The notes: a model not told the origin generated them from the sequence alone. A stretch of DNA of 64,000 nt from Tractidigestivibacter sp050946515 (GCF_050946515.1 NZ_JBMNUX010000005.1:1-64000); one strand, 5' to 3'. Counted from the first letter of the stretch, positions 15,223 to 24,657 are shown. Translations and numbers: made by a program.

Positions 15223-17370
15223 ATGGAGAAGTTCTTTCGAGGGGTGCTTCGTCACAGAAAGCTGGTGATTACGGTATTCGTCGTGCTCACCGTCATTTGC
15301 GCGGCTTGCATTCCACAAGTTGCCATTGACGCAAACATGAGCGATTACCTGCCCGAAAGCGCTAAATCAAGCCAAGACCTCGACGCAATGAAAGAGATCT
15401 ATGGCAACGACATTGCTAACGCCCGCGTTTACGTCACCGGCATCTCGCAAGCAGACGCGCAAAGCTTTGCAGAGACGCTGAACAACGAGGACAGCGTCAT
15501 CTCTGTCACGTGGCTTGGCGACGAAGTAGACCTTTCCGAGCCTCTTGAGGTGCAAGACCAAGACACCATCGACGAATGGTACAACGCCGACGCCGATGGC
15601 TACCTCTACTCCGTCGTCCTTCCCGACGACACCGACCAAGCGGAGATTGACCACATCCGCTCCGAGGCGCAAGCAATCGAAGGCGCCGAGACGGTTGCAA
15701 TTGACGGCTCCGCCGCCTCCACCGCATATAACATGTCCACGATTAGCTCTGACATGACGCGCATCATGGCCATCGCCGTCGTGGTCGTGTTCCTCGTGGT
15801 TCTTCTCAACACCACAAGCTACCTGCACCCTGTCGTGATGCTTCTTACCATTGGCGTCGCCATCGTGCTCAACATGGGCACCAACATCTTCCGCGGAACC
15901 ATTTCGAACATCACGCAGCTCGTGTCTAGCGTGCTTCAGCTAGCCGTTTCCATGGACTACTCCATCGTTTTGCTGACCAACTTCGGACGCGCCCGCGAGC
16001 ATCAAGACGACCAGTTTGAGGCCATGGTCGAGGCCATGACAAAGTCCTTCTCGGTCATCCTTTCCTCCGCCGCCGTCACGTTCTTCGGCTTCCTCTCGCT
16101 TTCCGCCATGCAGTTCCAGATTGGCGCTGACATGGGCATCGCCCTGGCAAAGGGCATCGTTTGCTCGTTCTTCTCGATCACGCTTCTTATGCCTTGCATC
16201 CTTTACGGCATGAGGAATGCCGTGGAGAAGACCACGCATGCGCCGTTCTTCAAGTCGTTCAAGGGCATGGCACGCTTCTGCACCAAGGGCGCTGGCATCG
16301 CATTTGCAATTGCCGCGGTTCTCGCAGTTCCTTGCCTCATGGCTTCCAGCAACGTGAGCTTCACGTACAGCCAGTCCGCAAGCCTTGCCTCCGATGCGCC
16401 GGTCAAGACCGATGGTCAAATTATTGATGACGCATTCGGCGAGTCCCAGGTCTGGGCAATCATGGTTCCCGAAGGCCAATGGGCAAACGAGAAGGCCCTT
16501 GTCGACGAGCTGGACGAGCTTCCCACCACCAAGAGCGTCCTTTCTTACGACACCATCGCAACGTCCGCCCTCCCCTACAAGCTGGGCGACGAGAGCGACG
16601 TCAGCCAGCTTCTGAACAACGGCTGGAGCCGAATCGTCTTGACCTCCAACATCAACGACGAGTCCGAAGAGTCTTACCAGCTGGTCGACACCGTGCGTGG
16701 CCTTTGCTCGAAGTACTACGGCGACGATTACAAGCTGGTCGGCAACACCGTCAGCTACTACGACATCCGCTCCGTCACCACTTCTGACAACACCACCGTC
16801 AAGCTGGCTTCGATCCTGGCAATTGGCATCGTTCTTCTCATCATGTTCAAGTCCATCTCGATCCCAATTATCCTGATCATGGCCATCGAAGTTTCCATCT
16901 GGATCAACGAGGCCGTCCCCTATTTCACGGGAGAGACGATCAACTTCGTCGCGTTCTTGGTAATAGACGCCGTGCAGCTCGGCGCCGCCGTCGACTACGC
17001 CATCATCTACACCGAGGAGTACCTGAAGCTGCGTCGCAAGATGCCCAAGAAGAAGGCGTCCGTGCTTGCCATCGAGCACACCGCGCAGCCCATCATGACC
17101 TCGAGCTCCATCCTGATCCTGGCCTGCCTTGGCATCTACTTCAGCGTGTCCAGCCCCATGATCCAGCAGGTCGGCATGCTGATTGCCCGCGGCGCGCTCA
17201 TCTCGGTCATCGAGATCTTCTTCGTGCTGCCGCTTCTGTTCCGCATCCTCGACGGGTTCGTACGTCACACCAGCTACAAGATCGGCTTCTACCAGGGGTC
17301 TGACAACGACGAGGGAGCCGCAAAGAGCCTCGCTGACACCCCCGCCACCAACGGCGCGAACGCGCAATAG
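15223..17370 (+). CDS. MMPL/RND superfamily membrane transporter
   Basis: A 715-residue protein with the 1+5 and 1+5 transmembrane layout of MMPL proteins and two soluble loops (about residues 35-170 and 385-500). The extracellular opening motif DANMSDYLPESAKSSQDLD follows the first helix. The proton-relay aspartate regions are SMDYSIVLLTNFGRA in the first half and GAAVDYAIIYTEEYLKLRR in the second. Such proteins export lipids or other hydrophobic compounds using the proton gradient. AGGAGG at 15206-15211 is 11 bases from the ATG, a little long. The secreted repeat protein follows 43 bp downstream, and a TetR repressor is divergent. The pairing with a YhgE-type partner is common in actinobacteria. 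Confidence 0.9.
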   Translation: MEKFFRGVLRHRKLVITVFVVLTVICAACIPQVAIDANMSDYLPESAKSSQDLDAMKEIYGNDIANARVYVTGISQADAQSFAETLNNEDSVISVTWLGDEVDLSEPLEVQDQDTIDEWYNADADGYLYSVVLPDDTDQAEIDHIRSEAQAIEGAETVAIDGSAASTAYNMSTISSDMTRIMAIAVVVVFLVVLLNTTSYLHPVVMLLTIGVAIVLNMGTNIFRGTISNITQLVSSVLQLAVSMDYSIVLLTNFGRAREHQDDQFEAMVEAMTKSFSVILSSAAVTFFGFLSLSAMQFQIGADMGIALAKGIVCSFFSITLLMPCILYGMRNAVEKTTHAPFFKSFKGMARFCTKGAGIAFAIAAVLAVPCLMASSNVSFTYSQSASLASDAPVKTDGQIIDDAFGESQVWAIMVPEGQWANEKALVDELDELPTTKSVLSYDTIATSALPYKLGDESDVSQLLNNGWSRIVLTSNINDESEESYQLVDTVRGLCSKYYGDDYKLVGNTVSYYDIRSVTTSDNTTVKLASILAIGIVLLIMFKSISIPIILIMAIEVSIWINEAVPYFTGETINFVAFLVIDAVQLGAAVDYAIIYTEEYLKLRRKMPKKKASVLAIEHTAQPIMTSSSILILACLGIYFSVSSPMIQQVGMLIARGALISVIEIFFVLPLLFRILDGFVRHTSYKIGFYQGSDNDEGAAKSLADTPATNGANAQ

Positions 17371-17413
17371 CAGCCCGATAAACGAAACCACTTCCATCAA
17401 GGAGGATTTGACC

Positions 17414-20191
17414 ATGAGCAGGAAAAGCACCAAGACCACCAACGGCGCCGTGAAGGCCCGCCCGTCTCTGGGGCGAAAGATCTTCGTCGGAGCAATGGGC
17501 ACCCTTGTCGGCTTCTCGATGAGCGTCCCGTTCGGAGCAACGCAGGCGCTTGCCGAGGAGGTCAACGGCCAGAGCACCGAGCCTGCGGCCAACGAGCAGG
17601 AGGGCAAGTCGCAGACCGCAAAGAACGAGGTCGTCTATACCAAGACGAACTCTGATGGCTCCGCCAAGGGCATCTACGTCGTCAACAAGTTCCAGACCGA
17701 GGACGCAACCGACATCGAGGACCCCGGCGACTACGAGAGCGTCACCAACCTGTCCACCACGCAGACGCTCTCCGACGATGACGGCACCGTCGATTTGACC
17801 ACCGTCGCCAACACGCCGTTCTACTATCAGGGCGACCTGGACGCTTCAGAGACAACGCTACCCTGGGACATCGAGGTCACCTACACGCTCGACGGCCAGG
17901 AGGTCTCCGCCGACGAGCTCTCCGGAAAGTCCGGAGAGCTGGACATCGAGCTCAAGATCACCGGCCTCGACGATGACTCTGCCACCTCGGACTTCGCCAA
18001 GAGCTTCCTGCTGCAGGCGCAGGGCACCTTCGACAACGACACCTTCGAGCTCGAGGACGCAGGCGACGGCACCGTGGCGGCCGTTGGCAGCCAGACGGTG
18101 GTCACCTACCTGCAGCTCCCCAACAACGACGGCGACTACCACATCAAGGGCCACGTGACCAACTTCAGCTATTCCGGCTGGCAGATCAGCGCGATGCCCA
18201 TCTCGATGGCCATCAACCTCGACGACTACGACACCTCCGAGCTGACCGACTCCATCAAGGAGCTCGAGGACGGCTCCGTCCAGCTCGCCGACGGCGCGAC
18301 TTCGCTTCGCGAGGGGCTGGCAGAGCTCGACGAGGGCACCTTTAGCGCGCTCGAAGGCTCCGAGGAGCTCTCTTCTGGCGCTTCCGAGCTCGCCTCTGGC
18401 ACGAGCCAGGTAAGCTCCGGCGCGGCGAGCGCGGCAAGCGGCGCCGGCACCCTTGCCGAGGGCGCGTCCGAGCTTTCCGACGGCGTCTCCGCGCTCCAGA
18501 GCCAAGGCACGAGCCAGGTTGCGAGCGGCGCCTCCCAGCTGCAGAGCGAAGGCACGAGCGAGGTAGCGAGCGGAGCGGCCGCGCTCCAGAGCCAGGGCAC
18601 CAGCCAGGTCGCGAGCGGCGCGCAGCAGCTGCTTGACTCTCTGAATGGAGAGCACGACCAGATTGTGGCTTTGAGCAACGGAGCTGCTCGGGTCTCAGAG
18701 GGCGTCGACCAGACCGTCAGCACGCTGAACGGCCTTACCGACACCATCACGAGCACGCAGGAGAGCCTCGAGACGATGCAGTCGAGCCTTGACACCATCA
18801 GCCAAGAGATCGACGCGCTGAGCTCCGACACCACCCTCAGCACGCTCGGCCAGCAGACCGTCGCCGACATCCAGGCGGCCCAGTCCGACCTCAACAACAT
18901 CTCCTCTGTCGTGAGCGGGCTTTCCGGCTCCCTCACCTCGGCCGGCACCTCCGCGGGAACCGCAAAGGCCTATGCCGACGGCGCCGAGAGCGCAGCGGAG
19001 AGCGCCTCAAGCGCAGCGAGCAGCGCAAAGAGCGAGTCTGACAGCGCGACGGCAGAGGTCAACGACCTAGTTGACGAGGGCGTGCTGACGCAGGACCAGG
19101 CAGATGCAATCCTGCAGCACACCACCGCGGCAAGCCAGGATGCATCGACCGCATCGGGCGCGGCAAGCAAGGCCTCGAGCGCGGCAAGCAACGCGTCGAG
19201 CAACGCCCAGGATGCCGTCGACACGCTGACCACCGTTGGCCAGCAGCTCCAGAGCATCGACACCGCGCAGCTTACGAGCGAGATCGAGCAAATCAACACC
19301 GACCTTTCGCAGCTCAGCTCCGGCGCGCAGACCATGCTGGGCGAGGCCAGCGAGGTCACAAGCCAGTCCCAGCAGCTCGTGAGCAGCGCCCAGCAGACCA
19401 TGAGCTCCGTGAGCGACCAGATGTCTAGCCTCTCGACCCAGATCTCCGATCTTCAGCAGCTGCAGACCGGAGCCAAGGCCGTAGCGCAGGGCAGCGCGGC
19501 GCTCACGCAGCAGCTGACCGAGGCGACCGCCTCCGACGGCTCAACCACCATCTATGGCGGCGTCTCGAGCCTAGCCTCCGGCGCGCAGACCGTCGATGAC
19601 AGCGCAAAGCTGCTCGCAGCCGGCGCCGCCCAGGTCAACGCCAGCGCCCAGACGCTCTCTTCCGGCGCTTCCGAGGTCGACGCCAACGCGCAGACCGCTG
19701 CTTCCGGAGCGCAGTCCGTCGCCGAAGGCGCAGCAGAGCTCAAGAGCGGTCTTGACACGCTGAGCAGCGGCTCGACGGCGCTAGACACGGGTGCCCAGGA
19801 GCTCGAGAGCGGCGCAGGCACCCTCACGAGCGGCATGGAGGAGCTTGCCTCTGGCACCGACTCCGCCTACGAGGGCTCCGAGGAGCTTGAGGACGCGCTC
19901 GTCACGCTGCGCGACTCCGTCGATGGCATGGACCAGACCGTCCTCGACGAGGCGCAGGACAAGATTGACGAGATTCTCGGCAAGGACTACCAGCTGCACT
20001 CGTTCGTCGACCCCGACAACACCAACGTCAACGAGGTGGAGTTCGTCTACGTCGTCGAGGGAGTAAGCGAGGAGGATGACTCCGACTCCAGCACCGCCGA
20101 GACGACCGAGGACACGGCTTCCACCGAGAGCCAGTCGTTCACCGACCGTCTGGCCGCGCTCTTCTCGGATGACTCGGACAAGAGCGAGTAA
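17414..20191 (+). CDS. Secreted YhgE/Pip-like tape-measure protein, partner of the MMPL exporter
   Basis: A 925-residue protein with a signal peptide (basic start, hydrophobic stretch, ATQALAEE cleavage region near residue 50). A beta-rich N-terminal domain runs to about residue 270. Then come several hundred residues of heptad-like Ala/Ser/Gly/Leu repeats of the type LxxGAxxLxxG, as in YhgE/phage infection proteins and EsaA. Three near-identical 15-residue repeats lie at codons 361-405. Unlike YhgE it has no C-terminal membrane helices and ends in an acidic tail. Extracellular coiled-coil spanning of the wall next to the exporter is the likely role. Its ATG follows AAGGAGG; a frame upstream of 17414 overlaps the exporter and is not used. 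Confidence 0.75.
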   Translation: MSRKSTKTTNGAVKARPSLGRKIFVGAMGTLVGFSMSVPFGATQALAEEVNGQSTEPAANEQEGKSQTAKNEVVYTKTNSDGSAKGIYVVNKFQTEDATDIEDPGDYESVTNLSTTQTLSDDDGTVDLTTVANTPFYYQGDLDASETTLPWDIEVTYTLDGQEVSADELSGKSGELDIELKITGLDDDSATSDFAKSFLLQAQGTFDNDTFELEDAGDGTVAAVGSQTVVTYLQLPNNDGDYHIKGHVTNFSYSGWQISAMPISMAINLDDYDTSELTDSIKELEDGSVQLADGATSLREGLAELDEGTFSALEGSEELSSGASELASGTSQVSSGAASAASGAGTLAEGASELSDGVSALQSQGTSQVASGASQLQSEGTSEVASGAAALQSQGTSQVASGAQQLLDSLNGEHDQIVALSNGAARVSEGVDQTVSTLNGLTDTITSTQESLETMQSSLDTISQEIDALSSDTTLSTLGQQTVADIQAAQSDLNNISSVVSGLSGSLTSAGTSAGTAKAYADGAESAAESASSAASSAKSESDSATAEVNDLVDEGVLTQDQADAILQHTTAASQDASTASGAASKASSAASNASSNAQDAVDTLTTVGQQLQSIDTAQLTSEIEQINTDLSQLSSGAQTMLGEASEVTSQSQQLVSSAQQTMSSVSDQMSSLSTQISDLQQLQTGAKAVAQGSAALTQQLTEATASDGSTTIYGGVSSLASGAQTVDDSAKLLAAGAAQVNASAQTLSSGASEVDANAQTAASGAQSVAEGAAELKSGLDTLSSGSTALDTGAQELESGAGTLTSGMEELASGTDSAYEGSEELEDALVTLRDSVDGMDQTVLDEAQDKIDEILGKDYQLHSFVDPDNTNVNEVEFVYVVEGVSEEDDSDSSTAETTEDTASTESQSFTDRLAALFSDDSDKSE
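18494..18628 (+). repeat. Three tandem 45-bp coding repeats
   Basis: Units at 18494-18538, 18539-18583 and 18584-18628 encode LQSQGTSQVASGASQ, LQSEGTSEVASGAAA and LQSQGTSQVASGAQQ. Similarity at the DNA level suggests recent duplication and possible copy-number variation between strains. Confidence 0.85.
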
Positions 20192-20229
20192 GGCGTCTAC
20201 TTCGACCCAACAACAACGCAACGCTCGTA

Positions 20230-20272
20230 AGGGGCGATACCTGCGCATGCGGGCATCGCCCCTTTCCTTTCT
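20230..20272 (+). terminator. Rho-independent terminator after the MMPL operon
   Basis: AGGGGCGAT (20230-20238) pairs with ATCGCCCCT (20255-20263), followed by TTCCTTTCTT. It ends the MMPL and tape-measure transcript. Confidence 0.8.
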
Positions 20273-20417
20273 TGTCACGTCGTGCAGAAGAGCCAGACCA
20301 CCTGCCACTCGTCGAGCCAGCCCCTCCGTTCGCAGCTAATTGCCGCTCCCCTTTCCTAAACCTGAAAGTCGCGTAGTTCTTTAGAAGCGGGGCACGTCTC
20401 GAGAGAGGGAGTAGCAC

Positions 20418-21077
20418 ATGGAGTCTGACGGCAAAGCCAGGGGCAGCGACTTTCTATATTTGGCACTCTACGCGTTTGCGGGATTTGCCTTCGAACTTGT
20501 CCTGGCATTCCTGATTGAGCCCGCTCTGGGCCTCTCAATCGATTCGCTCACCACCGGGCAGAGCATCATTCACTGGCTGGTCACGTGCCTCGTCTGGCTG
20601 GTCGTGAGCATCGTGCTTGTACGCGTGGCAAAAAACAAGTACGGCTTTGACATATGGGAAGCGCGCGAGCCGATGAAGGGCTGGCAATACGCGGCTGCCG
20701 CCCTCGGCATTGTGGTCATGACCTGCGCCCAGTACCTCGACTGGGGCGGCTTCAAGCCCCTTCTGGAGCTCGAGGAGCAAGGGCCGCTCAAGTTTGTCTT
20801 TCAGTACGTCTACTACTTCTTCGAGACGGTCCTGTTCTCGCTCATCATCATCTTTGGCCAGCGTGCCTGCGAAATCTGGTTCAAGCGGAAAAATGTCCCC
20901 TACGGCGGCATCGTGCTCGCGCTCACCTGGGGACTTGGACATATTCTCTCGAAGGGAAGCGTCGCCGTCGGCCTTTTGAGCGCTGTCGGCGGCTTTCTCA
21001 TGGGCGCCTCATACCTCATCGTAGGCAGAGACTATCGCAAGGCGCTTCCGCTGCTGTACGTAATGTTCGTGATTTAA
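20418..21077 (+). CDS. Multi-pass membrane protein, possibly CPBP-like
   Basis: A 219-residue protein with about six to seven hydrophobic segments. The C-terminal part (YYFFETVLFSLIIIFGQRA, then ALTWGLGHILSKGSVAVG) has the helix order and small-residue pattern of CPBP (Abi) membrane proteins. The usual EExxxR catalytic pair is not clear, so it may be a degenerate member or another family. ATG 20418 follows AGAGGGAG. It stands alone between the terminator at 20.2 kb and the AT-rich restriction island. Confidence 0.5.
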   Translation: MESDGKARGSDFLYLALYAFAGFAFELVLAFLIEPALGLSIDSLTTGQSIIHWLVTCLVWLVVSIVLVRVAKNKYGFDIWEAREPMKGWQYAAAALGIVVMTCAQYLDWGGFKPLLELEEQGPLKFVFQYVYYFFETVLFSLIIIFGQRACEIWFKRKNVPYGGIVLALTWGLGHILSKGSVAVGLLSAVGGFLMGASYLIVGRDYRKALPLLYVMFVI

Positions 21078-21141
21078 GATCGTCGACCATAACGGAGCGA
21101 AAAAGCAAGAAGCTCGAATTGTTTTCTCATAGAAAGTTAAT

Positions 21142-21984
21142 CTATTCAAACGGATAGATTTCCCGGGCCCTAACGTGTATTCCCTCCGGAGCATTTTCCA
21201 GGACAATTCTAATAAGAGTCTCGAAAAAACTTTCGGGAGAAATATCTCCAGTAGAGCCCGTCGACGTGGGGCTTATCAATTCAATCTCATCAAGAGTATC
21301 GCGACGGTAAAGCAAAAGCGCCGTAGCATCATAAACGTTACCGGGTCGTTGAAGCCTATGGAGCATATGGACAAGCTTCGAAAATGAGGCGGACTCACTT
21401 TGGATGCTGTCATCAGCTAAAAAGAAGAATCCATGAGCAGCAAGCGGATGTCTGTCCCTTAGATTCTTTACATCCCCATATGCCTCTTCGAACCTGTTCG
21501 CAAGATTCTTCCCAAATGACCCGCTCATGGTTTTTGTAGAGACCAGCAACTCTGGCCCCGCAAGCCAGGACGACATGCCCACGTCTACTTGTTTCACATA
21601 AGCAGAACCCATGATATTGGCATTCGCTTTTCCGCAGCTAGTAATGAGAACATCTGAAGCGTCTTTGACTCTCCTGTTCTTTGAAATATCTGAACATAGA
21701 ATCTCGGGGTCAACAACATAAGGCTTGACCGAACGTGGCCAAACGCCTTCTATTGAAAAACCTGCACGTTCAAATTCTCGCGCTATCCAATAATCAAGTG
21801 CGTGAGCAAGTATGCCTGTACGAGAATCCTCTCCGCCGTTCTGAAAGGCAGTAATTATTAGGCTGTTCAGCAAATCGTAATCTAGTGAGGGGACATCGGC
21901 ATCCCAAAAAGGCTTTCCTTGATTTTCCTTATACCATTTCACGTAGCAATCGCGAAACGCATCTGATTTCAGATTATCGCCCAC
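21142..21984 (-). CDS. Probable type II restriction endonuclease (unassigned family)
   Basis: A 280-residue soluble protein whose start overlaps the end of an adenine-specific DNA methyltransferase by 11 bp, the classic arrangement of a type II restriction-modification pair. A possible PD-(D/E)xK core is RRVKDASDVLITS followed by AGPELLVSTKTMSGSFGKNL, with Asp, Glu and Lys in suitable places. The central region KNLANRFEEAYGDVKNLRDR is helical. No known enzyme was recognised, so specificity is unknown. The gene is markedly AT-rich against its surroundings, which suggests transfer. Confidence 0.65.
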   Translation of the reverse strand: MGDNLKSDAFRDCYVKWYKENQGKPFWDADVPSLDYDLLNSLIITAFQNGGEDSRTGILAHALDYWIAREFERAGFSIEGVWPRSVKPYVVDPEILCSDISKNRRVKDASDVLITSCGKANANIMGSAYVKQVDVGMSSWLAGPELLVSTKTMSGSFGKNLANRFEEAYGDVKNLRDRHPLAAHGFFFLADDSIQSESASFSKLVHMLHRLQRPGNVYDATALLLYRRDTLDEIELISPTSTGSTGDISPESFFETLIRIVLENAPEGIHVRAREIYPFE

Positions 21985-23671
21985 CTCTCTGCCCTCCCCT
22001 ACGACTTATCTCTTTGCCGCGGCCCATCCGGCGACCTCGCATTTCAAGAAGAAGGCGGTGAATCTTTGTCCTGTCGCTCTCAGGGAACCCCATCATTGGT
22101 AGCAACACGTCGTCAACGAGCATTGTTGCTCCGTCGCGTTTTCCAGATGACAACAGCTCGCTCACTTCTCCTTTAATGGATAGCAACTCGTTTCTACTCG
22201 CGTCCAGAAATTCGTAATTTGGAACCAACATCTTCCCAGCTTCACGAGGCTCAAGTTTCAAAATTCCACCACCGTATGAGCGACCGACAAGCTCGGCCGA
22301 AAGAAGCGTCACCGAATTAAGCGTTGCAAGCGGAAGCGTTTCTTTTGCAAGGGACCGGAATTCGGAACGAAGAAACATGCCATGCACTGAATTTAGGAAA
22401 ACCAAATTGGCATCATTGGAGCAAAGATTTGGTCCAATGCCATTCATATATGTAAAGAACAAGTCGCAGGATCGTACTCCCGGAACACGCCACCACGGAT
22501 TTCTTGTTCTGCACTTATAGGCATGGCTAACGCCACTTTTTTCGCCGTGGACAAGGTAACGACTCGTCGCCTCGCCACCACCGTCGTGAGGATAGAACAA
22601 GAGAACCTGTTTTCCTTGGTCAGCAAGACGCTTATAGTCCCGCTGTGTAATGCTTAGATTTCTTAAGTGACGGGAGCCAGGCGGGCAAAGGGGCAAGAGA
22701 TCTTCGGCGGGAATCCCCCATTGATTCGCTTTATCTCTTGAAAGAGCAAAGTATTCATTTGATCCGGTAACTGCCCCAAGATGTATATCCCCATACGAAG
22801 CCAAGTCAACTAATCCATGCGAATCCGACTTTTCAAGAAGTTCGAATGCGTCACGGGCGGCATTACCAGTTGGCCATTTCATGTAGCCGTGCACCTTGGC
22901 AACGGAATTATTGTCAGTACAAAGTTCAGAGACATCGGCTACTTGCACAAGTTTGATTGAATCGCTATTTCCACTTTGAAAACCGTTGGCAATAAGAAGT
23001 ACAACCTCTTCCGTCACCTCAGGAAAAACTGGCTTTTCGAAAAGGATGAGCTCAATAGAGCAGAAAGAGTCAAGTAGATACTTTCGCACTGGCGCAGCAT
23101 AGTTTGTGCTAAGCAGTTCCGCAGGAAGGACCATTCCGACCTTGCCGCCAACCTTGAGGAAACTAGTCGCATGAACAAGGAATGGGGCCCACGATGAAGC
23201 GAGAGCATCGAGCCGTACCCCCATGGCGAACGCTCGTTTTCGCGCGCGTGAACGGACGGAGCCAGTAAATGATTGATATCGGATGAAGGGAGGGTTCCCA
23301 ACGACTGCGTCGAATTTCTCTGAAAACATGCTATTTGAGAGCTCGAAAAAGTCATCAACCAGAATGGTTGGTTCCACCCCTACCTTAGCAAGCCTCTCCC
23401 GCGCAGCATCAGCTGTAGCATGGTGAAGCTCACACCCAAAGAGCCTCTGACTAACTTCATCACATGACGCTCCTAATGCGAAAAGTTTGTCTGCCGCGCT
23501 CAGTAGAAATTCCGCCTCGCCACAGGCTGGCTCAAGCACCCTATCATTTCTGTTCGATAGAACCTCATCACAGAGAAAGTCTGCGATTTCCTTCGGCGTG
23601 AAAAATGCACCGCGTTCTTTCCTGGATTCCTGCGGATCTTCATCCTGCGTCAATGTTGCCCCAAATGCCAT
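21974..23671 (-). CDS. Type II N6-adenine DNA methyltransferase (Eco57I-like)
   Basis: A 565-residue enzyme. It has the opening RKERGAFFTPKEIADFLCDE, the SAM-binding motif VLEPACGEAEFLL and the catalytic motif VVGNPPFIRYQ (NPPF, gamma-class N6-adenine methylation). The later part (about 300 residues) is presumably the target recognition domain. ATG 23671 follows AGGAGG. It protects DNA against the endonuclease encoded downstream. GC content is visibly lower than in flanking genes, and both island genes share one strand. The Eco57I-like label refers to the methyltransferase fold only, not to specificity. Confidence 0.9.
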   Translation of the reverse strand: MAFGATLTQDEDPQESRKERGAFFTPKEIADFLCDEVLSNRNDRVLEPACGEAEFLLSAADKLFALGASCDEVSQRLFGCELHHATADAARERLAKVGVEPTILVDDFFELSNSMFSEKFDAVVGNPPFIRYQSFTGSVRSRARKRAFAMGVRLDALASSWAPFLVHATSFLKVGGKVGMVLPAELLSTNYAAPVRKYLLDSFCSIELILFEKPVFPEVTEEVVLLIANGFQSGNSDSIKLVQVADVSELCTDNNSVAKVHGYMKWPTGNAARDAFELLEKSDSHGLVDLASYGDIHLGAVTGSNEYFALSRDKANQWGIPAEDLLPLCPPGSRHLRNLSITQRDYKRLADQGKQVLLFYPHDGGGEATSRYLVHGEKSGVSHAYKCRTRNPWWRVPGVRSCDLFFTYMNGIGPNLCSNDANLVFLNSVHGMFLRSEFRSLAKETLPLATLNSVTLLSAELVGRSYGGGILKLEPREAGKMLVPNYEFLDASRNELLSIKGEVSELLSSGKRDGATMLVDDVLLPMMGFPESDRTKIHRLLLEMRGRRMGRGKEISRRGGQRGGR

Positions 23672-23785
23672 CGCTCCTCCTCTCTGACATTCAAAGTATT
23701 AGGCACCATACGGACAGAAATTCCCCAGTCTGTACCAGCGTGTTGTGAAGGCTTCCAAAAGATGAAAGGCGCGCAGAAATGATCG

Positions 23786-24175
23786 TTAGCGGTTGTCTTT
23801 TGGCAGCTTGCCCTCTTCCTGGGCGCGGCGGATGGCCATCTCCATGTGGGAGAGCATAGGCGCGGAAGAGCTCGTCTGGGGCAGCGGCTCGCCGAGATAG
23901 GTGCCGTCAAACAGCACGCTGACAATGTCGCCGAGTGGGCTCTTGTAGTCCTTGTCGGCCGGCTCATAGTTCTGCACGTCGTAGTCGTCCATCTGAAGGG
24001 CGAACGCAATTATTGAAATGTCGACATCCGCCTCCAGGGCGAGCTCTGGGATGGTCTTGCTGACGTCGGGGCTCTCAAAACCGAGCTCGGCCAGCTGTCC
24101 AGACAGCTCTGGATAGCTCTTCTCCAGCTCGTCAAGCGTACGCGTTAGATCAAGTGGCTTCTCGGCCTCTGCCAT
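23786..24175 (-). CDS. Small helical protein with a DUF1858/ScdA-N-like domain
   Basis: A 129-residue protein. The segment LDELEKSYPELSGQLAELGF followed by SKTIPELALEADVDISIIAF resembles the DUF1858/ScdA N-terminal domain, which in relatives carries cysteines for Fe-S repair or binding. Those cysteines are absent here. The C-terminal 60 residues are acidic then basic, without recognised motifs. The start has AAGGAGG at ideal spacing and lies 10 bp after the deformylase-like gene, so the two are cotranscribed. Function unknown. Confidence 0.65.
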   Translation of the reverse strand: MAEAEKPLDLTRTLDELEKSYPELSGQLAELGFESPDVSKTIPELALEADVDISIIAFALQMDDYDVQNYEPADKDYKSPLGDIVSVLFDGTYLGEPLPQTSSSAPMLSHMEMAIRRAQEEGKLPKDNR

Positions 24176-24185
24176 GGGTCCCTCC

Positions 24186-24605
24186 TTAGACGAGCTTGCC
24201 GTTGCAGTGGTCGACCATGTGCTGCACCATCTGTGCCACCCAACCGGTGTAGTCGCGCTTGCGGGGGACAAGCTTGCCATCAACAAGTTCGTCGTAGGCA
24301 ACCTTCACCTTATCGTAGCGCGTGGACTTAGTGGGCTCGTCCAGCGTGAGGCAGCCCTCGGCCACGCGGCTCGCACGAAGCCCCATCATGATGCGAGGGT
24401 TGTACAAGACGTGCGCCTCGCCCTTGTCGTCCAAGTACACAACGACGGCCTTCGTCACGCCGATCTGGTTTGCAGCGAGGCACGCCGCGTCGTCAATGGA
24501 CTTGACGGTATCGATAAGGTCCTGGGCAAGATCCGCATCCTCGGCGGTCGCACGCTGGCACTTCTTTGAAAGGACTTCCTTGTCCTTGCAGAGCTCTCTA
24601 ATCAT
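24186..24605 (-). CDS. Peptide deformylase-like protein lacking the catalytic Glu
   Basis: 139 residues with all three deformylase motifs in order: AACLAANQIG (Gln47), EGCLTLDE (Cys85) and QHMVDHCNG. The third should be HExDH; His129 and His133 remain, but the catalytic Glu is Met130. Metal binding may persist, yet removal of formyl groups from nascent proteins should be severely reduced. A housekeeping deformylase is probably elsewhere. ATG 24605 follows GGAGG. The ABC exporter ends 52 bp upstream on the same strand, and the ScdA-N-like protein follows 10 bp downstream. Confidence 0.8.
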   Translation of the reverse strand: MIRELCKDKEVLSKKCQRATAEDADLAQDLIDTVKSIDDAACLAANQIGVTKAVVVYLDDKGEAHVLYNPRIMMGLRASRVAEGCLTLDEPTKSTRYDKVKVAYDELVDGKLVPRKRDYTGWVAQMVQHMVDHCNGKLV

Positions 24606-24657
24606 GCGCTCCTCCACTGTCAAGCTCGAAACGTAACGATGAAACAGTATAGCGGCC

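Noticed and set aside
15940..17607. 555-codon minus-strand open frame opposite the MMPL gene
   Set aside because: Composition is Asp/Val/Gly-rich nonsense typical of antisense frames, and it contradicts the well-supported exporter.
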